Shown: positions 8,641-17,417, counted from the stretch's first letter. The stretch: DNA of 64,000 bases from Streptomyces violaceoruber (GCF_033406955.1 NZ_CP137734.1:3596001-3660000), one strand, 5' to 3'. The notes: a model not told the origin generated them from the letters alone. Program-made: numbers and translations.

Positions 8641-9285
8641 ATGACCGTCGACCCCGCCTTCGTGGCCACCACCCGGACCTTCTACGACGCCGTCGCCGAG
8701 GACTACCACGCCCGCTTCCGCACCGTGCTCGACGACGCCCCGCTCGACCGGGCGCTGATGGGCGCCTTCGCCGAGCTGGTCGGGCCGGAGGGGCAGGTGG
8801 CCGACCTCGGCTGCGGGCCCGGTCTGGTCACCGCGCACCTGGCCTCGCTGGGCCTGCGGGTCTTCGGCCTCGACCTGTCCTCCTCGATGCTCGCGATCGC
8901 GCGCCGCGAGAACCCGGGGCTGCGGTTCGAGCAGGGGTCCATGCTGGACCTCGACCTGCCGGACGGCGCCCTCGCGGGGGCGGTGTCCTGGTACTCGTCG
9001 ATCCACACACCGTGGGAGCGGCTGCCGGACCTCTTCGGCGAGGTGCGGCGCGTACTGGCCCCGGGCGGGCACCTGCTGCTCGGCTTCCAGGTCGGCGACG
9101 AGCCCCGCCACCACGACCGCCCGTGGGGCCACCCGGTCGCCCTGGACTTCGAACGGCGGCGGCCGGAGCCGATGGCGGAGCTGCTGGAGCGGGCCGGGTT
9201 CACCGTGCTGTCCCGGACGGTGCGGATCACCGAGGAGACCACCGTCGCGCAGGTCCCGCAGGCGTTCCTCATCGCCCGCCGCTGA
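8641..9285 (+). CDS. Class I SAM-dependent methyltransferase
   Basis: A 214-residue protein with the SAM-binding motif I (VADLGCGPGLVTAHLA), an acidic motif II (VFGLDLSSSML) and a post-motif region (LPDLFGEVRRVLAPGGHLLLGFQ) typical of small class I methyltransferases. The substrate cannot be read from sequence. TAGGGT (8629-8634) stands 6 nt before the ATG and there is no ribosome site, so the transcript may be leaderless. It is convergent with the acyl-CoA ligase, 24 bp away. Confidence 0.85.
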   Translation: MTVDPAFVATTRTFYDAVAEDYHARFRTVLDDAPLDRALMGAFAELVGPEGQVADLGCGPGLVTAHLASLGLRVFGLDLSSSMLAIARRENPGLRFEQGSMLDLDLPDGALAGAVSWYSSIHTPWERLPDLFGEVRRVLAPGGHLLLGFQVGDEPRHHDRPWGHPVALDFERRRPEPMAELLERAGFTVLSRTVRITEETTVAQVPQAFLIARR

Positions 9286-9309
9286 CCACCGCCGACCGCC
9301 GGAGCCGTC

Positions 9310-11238
9310 CTACCCCTCGTACAGCCCCTCCACCGCCCCCGCGAAGTCCCGCATGATCACCTCGCGGCGGAGCTTCATGGAGGGGGTCAGGTGGCCCTCC
9401 CACTCGGTGAAGTCCCGGGGCAGGACGGCGAAGCGGCGGATGGACTCCGGGCGGGAGACCAGTTTGTTGGCCTCGTCGACGGCGCGCTGGAGCACCGCGC
9501 GGACCTCCTCGTCGTCCACCAGCAGCTCCGGCGGCACCGGGTGCTTGCCGTTCATCCGGCGCCAGTGGGTGACGCCGTCCGGGTCGAGGGTGAACAGGGC
9601 GGAGACGTAGGGCCGGCGGTCGCCCAGCACGATGCACTGGGAGATCAGGGGGTGGGAGCGCAGCCAGTTCTCCAGCGGGGCCGGGGCGACGCTCTTGCCG
9701 CCCGCGGTGATCAGCAGCTCCTTCTTGCGGCCGGTGATCGTCAGATAGCCCTCGTCGTCCAGGCTGCCGATGTCACCGGTGGCGAACCAGCCGTCGGGTG
9801 CGGCCTGGACGACGCCCCCGGCCTGCGGGTCCCAGTAGCCGTGCAGGACCTGCTCCCCGGCGACGAGGATCTCGCCGTCGGCGGCGATGCGGATGCGGGT
9901 GCCGGGCAGCGGCCAGCCGACCGTGCCGAGGCGCGGCTTGAGCGGGGGCGTGACGGTGGCCGCGGCGGTGGTCTCGGTGAGGCCGTAGCCCTCGAAGATC
10001 TCGATGCCGGCGCCGGCGTAGAAGGCGGCCAGGCGGCGGCCGAGCGGGGAGCCGCCGCAGATGGCGTACTTGACCCGGCCGCCCATGGCGTTGCGGATCT
10101 TCCGGTAGACGAGCGGGTCGTAGAAGGAGCGGGCGGTCTTCAGGCCGCGGCCGGGGCCGCCACCGGTGCCGGTCTGGCGGGCCTCCTTGGCCTCGCCGTA
10201 GCGCACCGCCACCGAGACGGCCCGGTCGAAGACGGCGGCCCGGCCGCCGGACTCGGCCTTGGCGCGGGCGCTGTTGAAGACCTTCTCCAGCATGTACGGG
10301 ATGGTCAGCAGGCAGGTCGGGCGGAAGGCCGCCAGGTCGGGGAGCAGGTCCTCGGGTTTCAGGCTGGGCGCGTGGCCGAGGCGGACCCGGGCACGGACGC
10401 AGGCGACGGCGACCATGCGGCCGAAGACGTGGGACATCGGCAGGAAGAGCAGGATCGAGGGCTCCTCGCCGGTCTCCGCCTTGAAGACGGGGTAGAGCAG
10501 CTCGATGGCGTTGTCGACCTCGGCGAAGAAGTTGCCGTGGGTGAGCACGCAGCCCTTGGGGCGGCCGGTGGTGCCGGAGGTGTAGATGAGGGTGGCCAGT
10601 GTGCCAGGGCCGAGCATGCCGCGGCGCACCTCCACCTCCGCGTCCGGCACCCGCGCGCCCAGCTCCGCGAGCCGCTCCACGTGGCCCTTCTCCATGACCC
10701 ACAGGTGCCCCAGGTCGGGGATGCGGTCCAGCTCGGGGCCGAGCGCCGCGGCCTGCGCGGTGGTCTCGGTGACCAGGGTGACGGCGCCGGAGTCCTGGAG
10801 GATCCAGCGGGTCTGGAAGAGCGAGGAGGTGGGGTAGATCGGGACGGTGACCAGTCCCGCCGCCCATGCGGCGAAGTCCAGCAGCGTCCACTCGTACGTC
10901 GTCCGGGCCATGATCGCGATGCGGTCGCCCGGCACCAGCCCTTCGGCGATCATGCCCTTGGCCACGGCCAGCACCTGCCCGGCGAACTCGGCGGCCGTCA
11001 CGTCGGACCAGTCGCCCTCCGGCGACCTGCGGCTGAGGACGACCTGGCCCGGGACGGCCGCCGCGTTGTCGAAGGGCAGGTCGGCGAGGGACCCGCGGCG
11101 CACCGGCGGCGCGAACGGCGGTACGTACGCCTCCCGTACGGCCCCGTCCAGCATCCGCTTCTCGGGCGCCACCAGGGTGGGGCCGGGCGAGTCGGCGTAG
11201 GCGGCGGATGCGGCGAAGGACGGAAGCGGGGTGGACAC
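9310..11238 (-). CDS. Long-chain fatty-acid--CoA ligase (AMP-forming)
   Basis: A 642-residue ANL-superfamily enzyme that activates fatty acids with ATP and CoA. Motifs seen are the P-loop-like YTSGTTGRPKG, the GYGLTETTAA acyl-adenylate motif, the TGDIGSLDDEGYLTITGRKKELLITAGGK hinge block, and a late DFTEWEGHLTPSMKLRR segment characteristic of long-chain FACS homologues. The GTG at 11238 follows CCAGGAGC. The 223-bp upstream gap holds a TTAC..GTAA palindrome (11447-11460) like two others in the thiolase/FabG region, suggesting common control. It probably supplies acyl-CoA for the adjacent lipid module. Confidence 0.92.
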   Translation of the reverse strand: MSTPLPSFAASAAYADSPGPTLVAPEKRMLDGAVREAYVPPFAPPVRRGSLADLPFDNAAAVPGQVVLSRRSPEGDWSDVTAAEFAGQVLAVAKGMIAEGLVPGDRIAIMARTTYEWTLLDFAAWAAGLVTVPIYPTSSLFQTRWILQDSGAVTLVTETTAQAAALGPELDRIPDLGHLWVMEKGHVERLAELGARVPDAEVEVRRGMLGPGTLATLIYTSGTTGRPKGCVLTHGNFFAEVDNAIELLYPVFKAETGEEPSILLFLPMSHVFGRMVAVACVRARVRLGHAPSLKPEDLLPDLAAFRPTCLLTIPYMLEKVFNSARAKAESGGRAAVFDRAVSVAVRYGEAKEARQTGTGGGPGRGLKTARSFYDPLVYRKIRNAMGGRVKYAICGGSPLGRRLAAFYAGAGIEIFEGYGLTETTAAATVTPPLKPRLGTVGWPLPGTRIRIAADGEILVAGEQVLHGYWDPQAGGVVQAAPDGWFATGDIGSLDDEGYLTITGRKKELLITAGGKSVAPAPLENWLRSHPLISQCIVLGDRRPYVSALFTLDPDGVTHWRRMNGKHPVPPELLVDDEEVRAVLQRAVDEANKLVSRPESIRRFAVLPRDFTEWEGHLTPSMKLRREVIMRDFAGAVEGLYEG

Positions 11239-11446
11239 GGGCGGCTCCTGGGACGTGCAGCAAAGACACTGCTTCTGCTGTCGCTGCTCTGCTGCATGAC
11301 GTACGTGCCTCGCGCGCCGAGGCGTTCATCGCCGGTTCCGCGGACATGGGTTACCGACGGTCAGTCCCGGGATCGTACGGCGCCCAGGTGGGGACTTGGT
11401 GCGCGTTCCACGATCTTCCCGCGCCGGACGTGTGCAGTGTTGGGGG

Positions 11447-11460
11447 TTACCTGAGGGTAA
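11447..11460. promoter_or_regulatory. TTACC..GGTAA palindrome upstream of the acyl-CoA ligase
   Basis: TTACCTGAGGGTAA is an imperfect palindrome (TTACC/GGTAA arms) between the thiolase stop and the ligase start. It matches the layout of two elements at 12779-12807. It is a candidate operator for a TetR-type lipid regulator; the regulator is not proven. Confidence 0.45.
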
Positions 11461-11461
11461 G

Positions 11462-12748
11462 TCACGTTCGTTCCAGTATGGCGGTGACGCCCTGGCCGCC
11501 CGCCGCGCAGATCGAGATCAGGCCGCGCCCCGGCCCCTCCCGCTCGGCGAGCAGCGTGGCCAGGGTCGCCACGATGCGGGCGCCGGTCGCCGCGAAGGGG
11601 TGTCCGGTGGCGAGGGAGGAGCCTGCCACGTTCAGGCGGGCCCGGTCCACCGGGGCCAGGCCGCGCTTCTCCCAGGCGGCCAGCGTGGCCAGCACCTGGG
11701 ACGCGAACGCCTCGTGGATCTCGACGAGGTCGAAGTCCGCGATCCCGAGCCCGGCCCGCTCCAGCATCCGCGGGACCGCGTACGCCGGGGCCATCAGCAG
11801 GCCGTCCTCACCACCGGCCACGTCCCCGCCGGCGAAGTCCACGGCCGCCGTCTCGTACGCCGTGAGGTACGCGAGGGGTTCGACGCCCCGGGCCTCGGCC
11901 CACTCCTCGCTCGCCAGGAGCACCGTCGCGGCGCCGTCCGTCAGGGGCGTGGAGTTGCCCGCCGTCATCGTGGGGCCGGGGGCGTCGAGCCCGAACACGG
12001 GCTTCAGCGCGGCCAGTTTCTCCACCGTCGAGCCCGGGCGCAGGTTCTGGTCGCGGGCCAGGCCCCGGAAGGGGATCACCAGGTCCTGGAAGAGACCGCG
12101 TTCGTACGCCGCCGCCAGCCGCTGGTGGCTCGCGGCGGCCAACGCGTCCTGCTCCTCACGGGTGATGCCCCAGGCCCGCGCGGTCACCGCGGCGTGCTCG
12201 CCCATCGACAGGCCGGTGCGCGGCTCGGCGTTGCGCGGGATGTCGGGGACGAGGTGTCCCGGGCGGACCTTGGCCAAAGCCTTGAGCCTGCCGCCGGTGG
12301 TCTTCGCCCGGCGGGCCTGAAGCAGGATGCGGCGCAGGCGGTCGTTGACGCCGAGCGGGGCGTCGCTCGCGGTGTCGGCGCCGCCCGCGACGGCCGACTC
12401 GGTCTGGCCGAGAGCGATCTTGTTGGCGGCGGCGATCACGGCCTGGAGGCCGGTCCCGCAGGCCTGCTGGATGTCGTAGGCGGGGGTGCGCGGGTCGAGG
12501 GCCGAACCGAGGACCGTCTCGCGGGCGAGGTTGAAGTCCCGGCTGTGCTTGAGGACCGCGCCGGCCACGAACTCGCCGACGGCGCCTGGCTCCTGGAGCC
12601 CGTACCGCTCGACCAGGCCGTCGAGAGCGGCGGTGAGCATCTCCTGGTTGGCGGCGGTGGCGTACGGCCCGTCGGAGCGGGCGAAGGGGACGCGCGTGCC
12701 GCCGATGACCGCCACGCGGCGTGGGGGCTGCGGTGCCAGAGGGCTCAT
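11462..12748 (-). CDS. Acetyl-CoA acetyltransferase / 3-ketoacyl-CoA thiolase
   Basis: A 428-residue thiolase. The acyl-enzyme cysteine is C97 in QQACGTGLQ, and the second active-site block reads NVAGSSLATGHPFAATGAR. The C-terminal GQGVTA segment carries a Gly-Gly context but AAGGQG rather than the usual CxGGG, which should be noted for mechanism. The ATG at 12748 follows GAGGAG. It is divergent from a FabG4-type reductase and a MaoC-type dehydratase, the same gene company as mycobacterial FadA2 (Rv0243). The role is thiolytic cleavage or condensation of 3-ketoacyl-CoA in fatty-acid metabolism. Confidence 0.9.
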   Translation of the reverse strand: MSPLAPQPPRRVAVIGGTRVPFARSDGPYATAANQEMLTAALDGLVERYGLQEPGAVGEFVAGAVLKHSRDFNLARETVLGSALDPRTPAYDIQQACGTGLQAVIAAANKIALGQTESAVAGGADTASDAPLGVNDRLRRILLQARRAKTTGGRLKALAKVRPGHLVPDIPRNAEPRTGLSMGEHAAVTARAWGITREEQDALAAASHQRLAAAYERGLFQDLVIPFRGLARDQNLRPGSTVEKLAALKPVFGLDAPGPTMTAGNSTPLTDGAATVLLASEEWAEARGVEPLAYLTAYETAAVDFAGGDVAGGEDGLLMAPAYAVPRMLERAGLGIADFDLVEIHEAFASQVLATLAAWEKRGLAPVDRARLNVAGSSLATGHPFAATGARIVATLATLLAEREGPGRGLISICAAGGQGVTAILERT

Positions 12749-12778
12749 CTCGACCTGCTCCTCACCCGTGACATAGGC

Positions 12779-12807
12779 TTACCTCCGGTAACCTTACTCC
12801 AGAGTAA
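12779..12807. promoter_or_regulatory. Paired TTAC..GTAA palindromes in the thiolase/FabG divergent promoter
   Basis: TTACCTCCGGTAA (12779-12791, perfect 5-bp arms) and TTACTCCAGAGTAA (12794-12807, perfect 6-bp arms) lie side by side, 31-59 bp upstream of the thiolase start. Adjacent similar palindromes suggest two bound dimers repressing both directions. The resident TetR (15063-15785) is one candidate; a lipid-responsive regulator elsewhere is equally possible. Confidence 0.55.
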
Positions 12808-12849
12808 GCAGTAGTGGGCGGCACGAGCCCGACCGCCGGCCTCTGGACA

Positions 12850-12889
12850 CTCCCCCACGCTCGAACACGCTCGCGCGGGGGGACGCCCA
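12850..12889. repeat. Small palindromic interspersed repeat (second copy)
   Basis: CTCCCCCACGCTCG and a closing CGCGGGGGGACGCCC enclose an ACACG core between the operator pair and the reductase start. The TCCCCC/GGGGGA arms at 12851-12856 and 12878-12883 can pair. It is of the same kind as the element at 6581-6616. Confidence 0.5.
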
Positions 12890-12910
12890 TCCGCCACCTG
12901 GGAGACAGAC

Positions 12911-14203
12911 ATGGCCGACCGCTATCTCAGCTTCACCGGCACCGCACCCGGACGTTTCCTCACCCGCCGGCTCGGACTGCCGCAACCCGCGGCCCTGCGG
13001 CGGGACGCGCTCGACGGCGGTCTGCTGCACCTCACGGCCGGAAAGACCGACCTCGACCTCGCGCCCGTACTGGCCCGCACCGGCCTGCCCCGGGACGAGG
13101 ACGGCCGCCCCGCCGCCGTCGTCCTCGACGCCACCGGCGTACGGGACGTCGACGCGCTGGCCGAGGTGCACGCCGCGCTGCACCCCGTCGTACGGTCCGT
13201 CGCCGCGAGCGGCCGGGTGGTGGTGCTCGGCGCCCCGCTCGACCCGGCCGACCACCACCAGGCCGCCGTCCAGCAGGCGTTGGAGGGCTTCACGCGCTCG
13301 CTCGGCAAGGAGATCGGGCGGGGCAGGACGGTCAACCTCGTACGGCTCACCGACGCGGCGCCCGCCGAGTCCACCCTCCGCTTCCTCCTCTCCCCCGCCT
13401 CCGCCTACGTCAGCGGCCAGGTGATCGAGGTCGGGGCGGCGGGCGGGGGCGCCGCCCCCGACGACTGGGCGCTGCCGCTGGCCGGACGCACCGCCCTGGT
13501 CACCGGCGCCGCGCGGGGCATCGGCGCGGCGGTCGCCGAGACGCTGGCCGGGCAGGGCGCCCAGGTCGTCGTCCTGGACGTGCCGCAGGCCGAGGAGGCG
13601 GCACGCCGGGCCGCCGAACGCCTCGGGGGCACCGCCCTCGCGCTGGACATCACCGCGGCGGACGCGGGCGAGCGCATCGCCGCCGCGCTGCCCGGCGGGC
13701 TCGACGTCCTCGTCCACAACGCGGGCATCACCCGCGACCGGCGCCTGGTCAACATGCCCGCCGACCGCTGGAGTTCCGTGCTCGACGTGAACCTCGCGAG
13801 CGTCCTGCGCACCACGGACGCGCTGCTCGCGGCGGGCGCCGTCAACCGGGGCGGCCGGATCGTGGCGACGGCCTCCATCGCGGGCCTCGCGGGCAACGCG
13901 GGGCAGACCAACTACGGCGCGAGCAAGGCGGGGATCGTCGGGCTGGTCCGCTCGCTGGCGCCCCGCGCCCTGGCCGGACACGGGGTGACGGTGAACGCGG
14001 TGGCGCCGGGGTTCATCGAGACGAGGATGACGGCGGCGGTCCCCCTGTTCATCCGCGAGGCCGGCCGCCGCATGAACTCCCTCGCGCAGGGCGGACTGCC
14101 CGTCGACGTCGCCGAGACGACCGCCTGGCTCGCGCACCCGGCCTCCGGCGCGGTCAACGGCCAGGTCGTACGGGTCTGCGGCCAGAGCCTGCTGGGGGCC
14201 TGA
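12911..14203 (+). CDS. 3-oxoacyl-(ACP/CoA) reductase, two-domain FabG4 type
   Basis: A 430-residue SDR enzyme, about 180 residues longer than ordinary FabG. The N-terminal half (1-190) is a degenerate Rossmann domain without a usable glycine motif. The C-terminal half has the NAD(P) motif VTGAARGIG, NAG in VHNAGITRD, the active-site Ser in VATASIAG and the YGASK Tyr-Lys pair. This architecture is that of high-molecular-weight FabG4 (mycobacterial Rv0242c), which prefers NADH and acyl-CoA. The start follows GGGAGAC. The downstream MaoC-type gene overlaps its stop by one base, so the two are translationally coupled. Confidence 0.92.
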   Translation: MADRYLSFTGTAPGRFLTRRLGLPQPAALRRDALDGGLLHLTAGKTDLDLAPVLARTGLPRDEDGRPAAVVLDATGVRDVDALAEVHAALHPVVRSVAASGRVVVLGAPLDPADHHQAAVQQALEGFTRSLGKEIGRGRTVNLVRLTDAAPAESTLRFLLSPASAYVSGQVIEVGAAGGGAAPDDWALPLAGRTALVTGAARGIGAAVAETLAGQGAQVVVLDVPQAEEAARRAAERLGGTALALDITAADAGERIAAALPGGLDVLVHNAGITRDRRLVNMPADRWSSVLDVNLASVLRTTDALLAAGAVNRGGRIVATASIAGLAGNAGQTNYGASKAGIVGLVRSLAPRALAGHGVTVNAVAPGFIETRMTAAVPLFIREAGRRMNSLAQGGLPVDVAETTAWLAHPASGAVNGQVVRVCGQSLLGA

Positions 14204-15078
14204 TGACCACCGCGCCCCCGACCCCCGGCACCCTGACCGGCGTCCCCGCCCTGGCCCCGCTCCTCGCGCGCGGCGCGCTGCTGTCACCCCTCAAGCGCCC
14301 CCGTCCGGACGCGGACTTCCCCCGCACCAGGCTGGTCCTGCCCGGCCTGCGCGTCGACCTCGCGCGGCTCGCCGCGTACGAGCGGGTGTGCGGGTTCGCG
14401 ACCGGCGCGGACGCGCTTCCCGTGACCTATCCGCATGTGCTGGGCTTCCCGATGGCGATGCGCCTGATGAGCGGCCGGGGCTTCCCGCTGCCGCTGCTCG
14501 GCCTCGTCCACACGTCCATCGGCATCACCCGCCGGGCCGCCATGCCCGCGACCGCCGAGTACGAACTCGCCGTGCACGTCGAAGGGCTGGCGGCGCACCG
14601 GCGCGGCACCGAGGCGACGGTGGTCACGGAGGTCCGCGCCGGGGCGGACCTGGTCTGGGAGTCCCGCAGCACCTACCTGGCCCGGCACCGCACCACCGCC
14701 CCGCCGCCCGCCGGGGAGCCCCCCTCGGGAGAGCGGGACCCCCTCCCCGTGCGCGCCGAGTGGCAACTCGCCGGTGACGTCGGACGCCGCTACGGTGCCG
14801 CCTCCGGTGACCGGAACCCGATCCACCTGCACCCGCTCACCGCCCGCCTGTTCGGCTTCCCGCGGGCCATCGCGCACGGCATGTGGACCGTGGCCCGCTG
14901 CCTCGCCGAGCACGGGACGCCGGACGCGGCCGTGGTGCGGACGGAGTTCCGGGCGCCCGTGCTGCTGCCGGGGACGGTGGCGTACGGGGCCGGGGACGGC
15001 CGGTTCGAACTGCGCGGCGGCGACGGAGGACGGCGGCTGCACCTGTCCGGGGAGGTCGAACCCTACCCGGCGGCCTGA
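14203..15078 (+). CDS. MaoC-like (R)-3-hydroxyacyl dehydratase, HtdX type
   Basis: A 291-residue double-hotdog dehydratase. The hydratase 2 motif is clear in the second half (YGAASGDRNPIHLHPLTARLFGFPRA..AHGM in pieces), with the catalytic Asp and His present. The first half is a hotdog without it. The length and linkage to a FabG4-type reductase match mycobacterial HtdX (Rv0241c). The start ATG shares its A with the preceding TGA. A Gly/Pro-rich linker (about residues 165-180) is encoded by a G/C-run stretch near 14715-14755. The 3' end overlaps the convergent TetR gene by 16 bp. Confidence 0.88.
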   Translation: MTTAPPTPGTLTGVPALAPLLARGALLSPLKRPRPDADFPRTRLVLPGLRVDLARLAAYERVCGFATGADALPVTYPHVLGFPMAMRLMSGRGFPLPLLGLVHTSIGITRRAAMPATAEYELAVHVEGLAAHRRGTEATVVTEVRAGADLVWESRSTYLARHRTTAPPPAGEPPSGERDPLPVRAEWQLAGDVGRRYGAASGDRNPIHLHPLTARLFGFPRAIAHGMWTVARCLAEHGTPDAAVVRTEFRAPVLLPGTVAYGAGDGRFELRGGDGGRRLHLSGEVEPYPAA

Positions 15079-15785
15079 ACCACCGACGCGGGCTCCTCCT
15101 GCGGCGCGCGCTCCGCCGCCGGCCCGGGTTCCTCCGGTCCGGGCTCCTCCGGCGCGGACCACGGCCGTCCGGCCATCAGGTCGCCCAGACCGGCCCAGGC
15201 GAAGTTCATCAGGGTCGCCGCCGCCTGCTTCGCGGTGACGCCCTCGGTGGCGCCCGCCCAGTCGGCGAGCGACTCCGCGGCCCCGACCAGCGCCTCGGCC
15301 AGCCCGGCGACCTCGCCCTCGGCCAGGTGCGGGTCCCGGTGCGCGTCACGCGCGGCGGCGGCGATCAGCTGCGTCACGAAGGCGACGATCTCCTCGCGCA
15401 TCGCCGCCACCTCGGCGGCGAACCGCTCACCGTGCGTACGGGCGTGCAGGTGCAGCACCCGCCAGGCGTCCGGGTGCCGCGCGGTGTGCGTGAAGAACGC
15501 GCGCAGCCCCGACCAGAGTTGCCCGTCGGCGGACAGTCCCGGACGCACGCCGGCCCGCACCGCCTCGGTGAGGGCGCGGGCCTCGCGGTCGACGCAGGCG
15601 CTGAAGAGGTCGTCCTTGGAGTTCAGGTACAGGTACACCAGCGGCTTGGAGACGCCCGCCAGTTCGGCGATCTCGTCCATCGACGCCGCCATGTACCCGC
15701 GCCTTCCGAAGACGCTCACGGCGGCGTCCAGCATCTGCTGCTCACGGACCGCACGCGGCATCCGCTTGGTCTTCCCTGCACCCAT
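15063..15785 (-). CDS. TetR-family transcriptional regulator
   Basis: A 240-residue protein with an N-terminal TetR helix-turn-helix (MLDAAVSVFGRRGYMAASMDEIAELAGVS, then KPLVYLYLNSKDDL) and a divergent ligand domain. It overlaps the dehydratase tail to tail, which makes it a natural candidate regulator of the lipid module. TACGCT stands 7 nt before the ATG with no ribosome site, suggesting a leaderless transcript. The adjacent ACGGTCCGT palindrome may be its own operator, and it differs from the TTAC..GTAA elements. The C-terminus is Glu/Pro-rich. Confidence 0.88.
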   Translation of the reverse strand: MGAGKTKRMPRAVREQQMLDAAVSVFGRRGYMAASMDEIAELAGVSKPLVYLYLNSKDDLFSACVDREARALTEAVRAGVRPGLSADGQLWSGLRAFFTHTARHPDAWRVLHLHARTHGERFAAEVAAMREEIVAFVTQLIAAAARDAHRDPHLAEGEVAGLAEALVGAAESLADWAGATEGVTAKQAAATLMNFAWAGLGDLMAGRPWSAPEEPGPEEPGPAAERAPQEEPASVVQAAG

Positions 15786-15797
15786 GCGAATCAGCGT

Positions 15798-15806
15798 ACG
15801 GTCCGT
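15798..15806. promoter_or_regulatory. ACGGTCCGT palindrome at the TetR promoter
   Basis: A 9-nt palindrome (ACGG-T-CCGT) abuts the TACGCT -10-like box (15793-15798 on the minus strand). Its position suits autorepression by the TetR protein. Confidence 0.4.
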
Positions 15807-15845
15807 GCGGCGGTGTTCAGGACGTCAGCGCCCAGGACGCGACGG

Positions 15846-17168
15846 TCAGGCGGCGACCGGAACCGGCTCCGACGCCTGCTTCTCCCGCTCCGGCTCGTCG
15901 ATCGGCGAGGCGTGGGCCTCGTCGTACGCCTTGCGGTCGAGCAGCCCCTCGCGGGCCGAGACGATCACCGGTACGAGAGCTTGGCCCGCGACGTTCGTCG
16001 CCGTCCGCATCATGTCCAGGATCGGGTCGATGGCGAGGAGGAGGCCGACGCCCTCCATGGGCAGGCCCAGGGTGGAGAGGGTCAGGGTCAGCATGACCGT
16101 GGCGCCGGTGAGGCCGGCCGTGGCGGCGGAGCCGACCACCGAGACGAACGCGATCAGCAGGTAGTCGCCGACCCCGAGCTGGATGTCGAAGATCTGCGCG
16201 ACGAAGATCGCGGCGATCGCCGGGTAGATCGCGGCGCAGCCGTCCATCTTGGTCGTCGCGCCGAACGGCACGGCGAAGGACGCGTACTCCTTCGGGACGC
16301 CGAGGCGCTCGGTGACCTTCTGGGTCAGCGGCATGGTGCCGACCGAGGAGCGGGAGACGAAGGCCAGCTGGATGGCGGGCCAGGCGCCCTTGAAGAACTG
16401 GAGCGGGCTGGCCTTGGCGACGGTGGCGAGCAGCGTCGGGTAGACCACGAACATCACGAGGGCGCAGCCGACGTAGATGTCGGCGGTGAAGGTGGCGTAC
16501 TTGCCGATGAGGTCCCAGCCGTAGGTGGCGATGGCCTTGCCGATGAGGCCGACGGTGCCGAGCGGGGCGAGGCGGATGACCCACCACAGGGCCTTCTGGA
16601 GGAGTTCGAGGATCGACTCGCTCAGGTTCAGGATCGGCTGGGCCTTCTCGCCGAGCTGGAGGGCGGCGATACCGGCGACGGCGGCCATGAAGACGATCTG
16701 CAGCACGTTCAGTTCGGTGAACGGCGTGATGACGTCGGTCGGCACGATGCCGGTCAGGAAGTCGATCCAGGAACCGGTGTGTTCGGGCTTGGCGCCGTCG
16801 GCCGCGGTGAGGCCGGTGCCGGCGCCGGGGTTGGTGACCAGGCCGATGACGAGGCCGATGGCCACCGCGATCAGCGACGTGATCATGAACCAGAGGAGGG
16901 TGCGGGACGCCAGGCGGGCCGCGTTGTTGACCTTCCGCAGGTTGGTGATCGAGACCAGGATCGCGAAGAAGACCAGCGGTGCGACGGCCAGCTTCAGCAG
17001 GCCGATGAAGGTGTCACCGACCTTCTCCAGGGTGGTGACCAGCCACGATATGTCCTGGCTGCGGGCCAGCCAGCCCAGCAGGACGCCGAGGACGAGACCG
17101 GCGAGTATCTGGGCCCAGAAGGGCACCTTCAGGTACTTCGTGAAAGAAGAGGGTGAAGACACGGACAT
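15846..17168 (-). CDS. Dicarboxylate/amino acid:cation symporter (DAACS family)
   Basis: A 440-residue membrane transporter of the GltP/DctA fold that moves C4-dicarboxylates or acidic amino acids with H+ or Na+. Family blocks are visible: the LLKLAVAPLVFFAIL helix, the Ser-rich hairpin SRSSVGTMPLT, and the cation/substrate helices FGATTKMDGCAAIYP and GSAATAGLTGATVMLTLTLS. Eight or more hydrophobic helices are evident. The start follows GGAGC. A 19-nt palindrome about 200 bp upstream (17364-17382) may control it. Substrate specificity cannot be told from sequence. Confidence 0.92.
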   Translation of the reverse strand: MSVSSPSSFTKYLKVPFWAQILAGLVLGVLLGWLARSQDISWLVTTLEKVGDTFIGLLKLAVAPLVFFAILVSITNLRKVNNAARLASRTLLWFMITSLIAVAIGLVIGLVTNPGAGTGLTAADGAKPEHTGSWIDFLTGIVPTDVITPFTELNVLQIVFMAAVAGIAALQLGEKAQPILNLSESILELLQKALWWVIRLAPLGTVGLIGKAIATYGWDLIGKYATFTADIYVGCALVMFVVYPTLLATVAKASPLQFFKGAWPAIQLAFVSRSSVGTMPLTQKVTERLGVPKEYASFAVPFGATTKMDGCAAIYPAIAAIFVAQIFDIQLGVGDYLLIAFVSVVGSAATAGLTGATVMLTLTLSTLGLPMEGVGLLLAIDPILDMMRTATNVAGQALVPVIVSAREGLLDRKAYDEAHASPIDEPEREKQASEPVPVAA

Positions 17169-17363
17169 GCTCCGTAGGGGGACGGGACGCGGGATGGGAC
17201 GCGCTGAGCTGACGTGGGGACGACTGGTGAGGGGGGAACGTCAGGGGCGACAGTTCGCGGACGCGCACCGGCAGAGGTCCACGTGCAGGCGCGCCACGAG
17301 CGCGAGGCGCTGTGGTGTGGTGGGCGCGGCTGCTTGCTTCATGCACACGACTTTAACACCCAT

Positions 17364-17382
17364 GCTTTGAGACACTCAAAGC
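17364..17382. promoter_or_regulatory. 19-nt perfect palindrome upstream of the symporter gene
   Basis: GCTTTGAG and CTCAAAGC flank a central ACA, giving 8-bp perfect arms, and a further half-site (ACTTTGAG) follows at about 17387. The run is AT-richer than its surroundings. The interval 17169-17482 (about 314 bp) contains this element and the DUF4229 terminator but no convincing gene. It is a candidate operator for the symporter; the cognate regulator is unknown. Confidence 0.5.
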
Positions 17383-17417
17383 CATACTTTGAGAGGCAGG
17401 AGTGCCCTACTGCCCGC

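Noticed and set aside
14711..14755. Third copy of the small palindromic repeat within the dehydratase gene
   Set aside because: G and C runs resemble it, but the central core and arm order do not match well enough.
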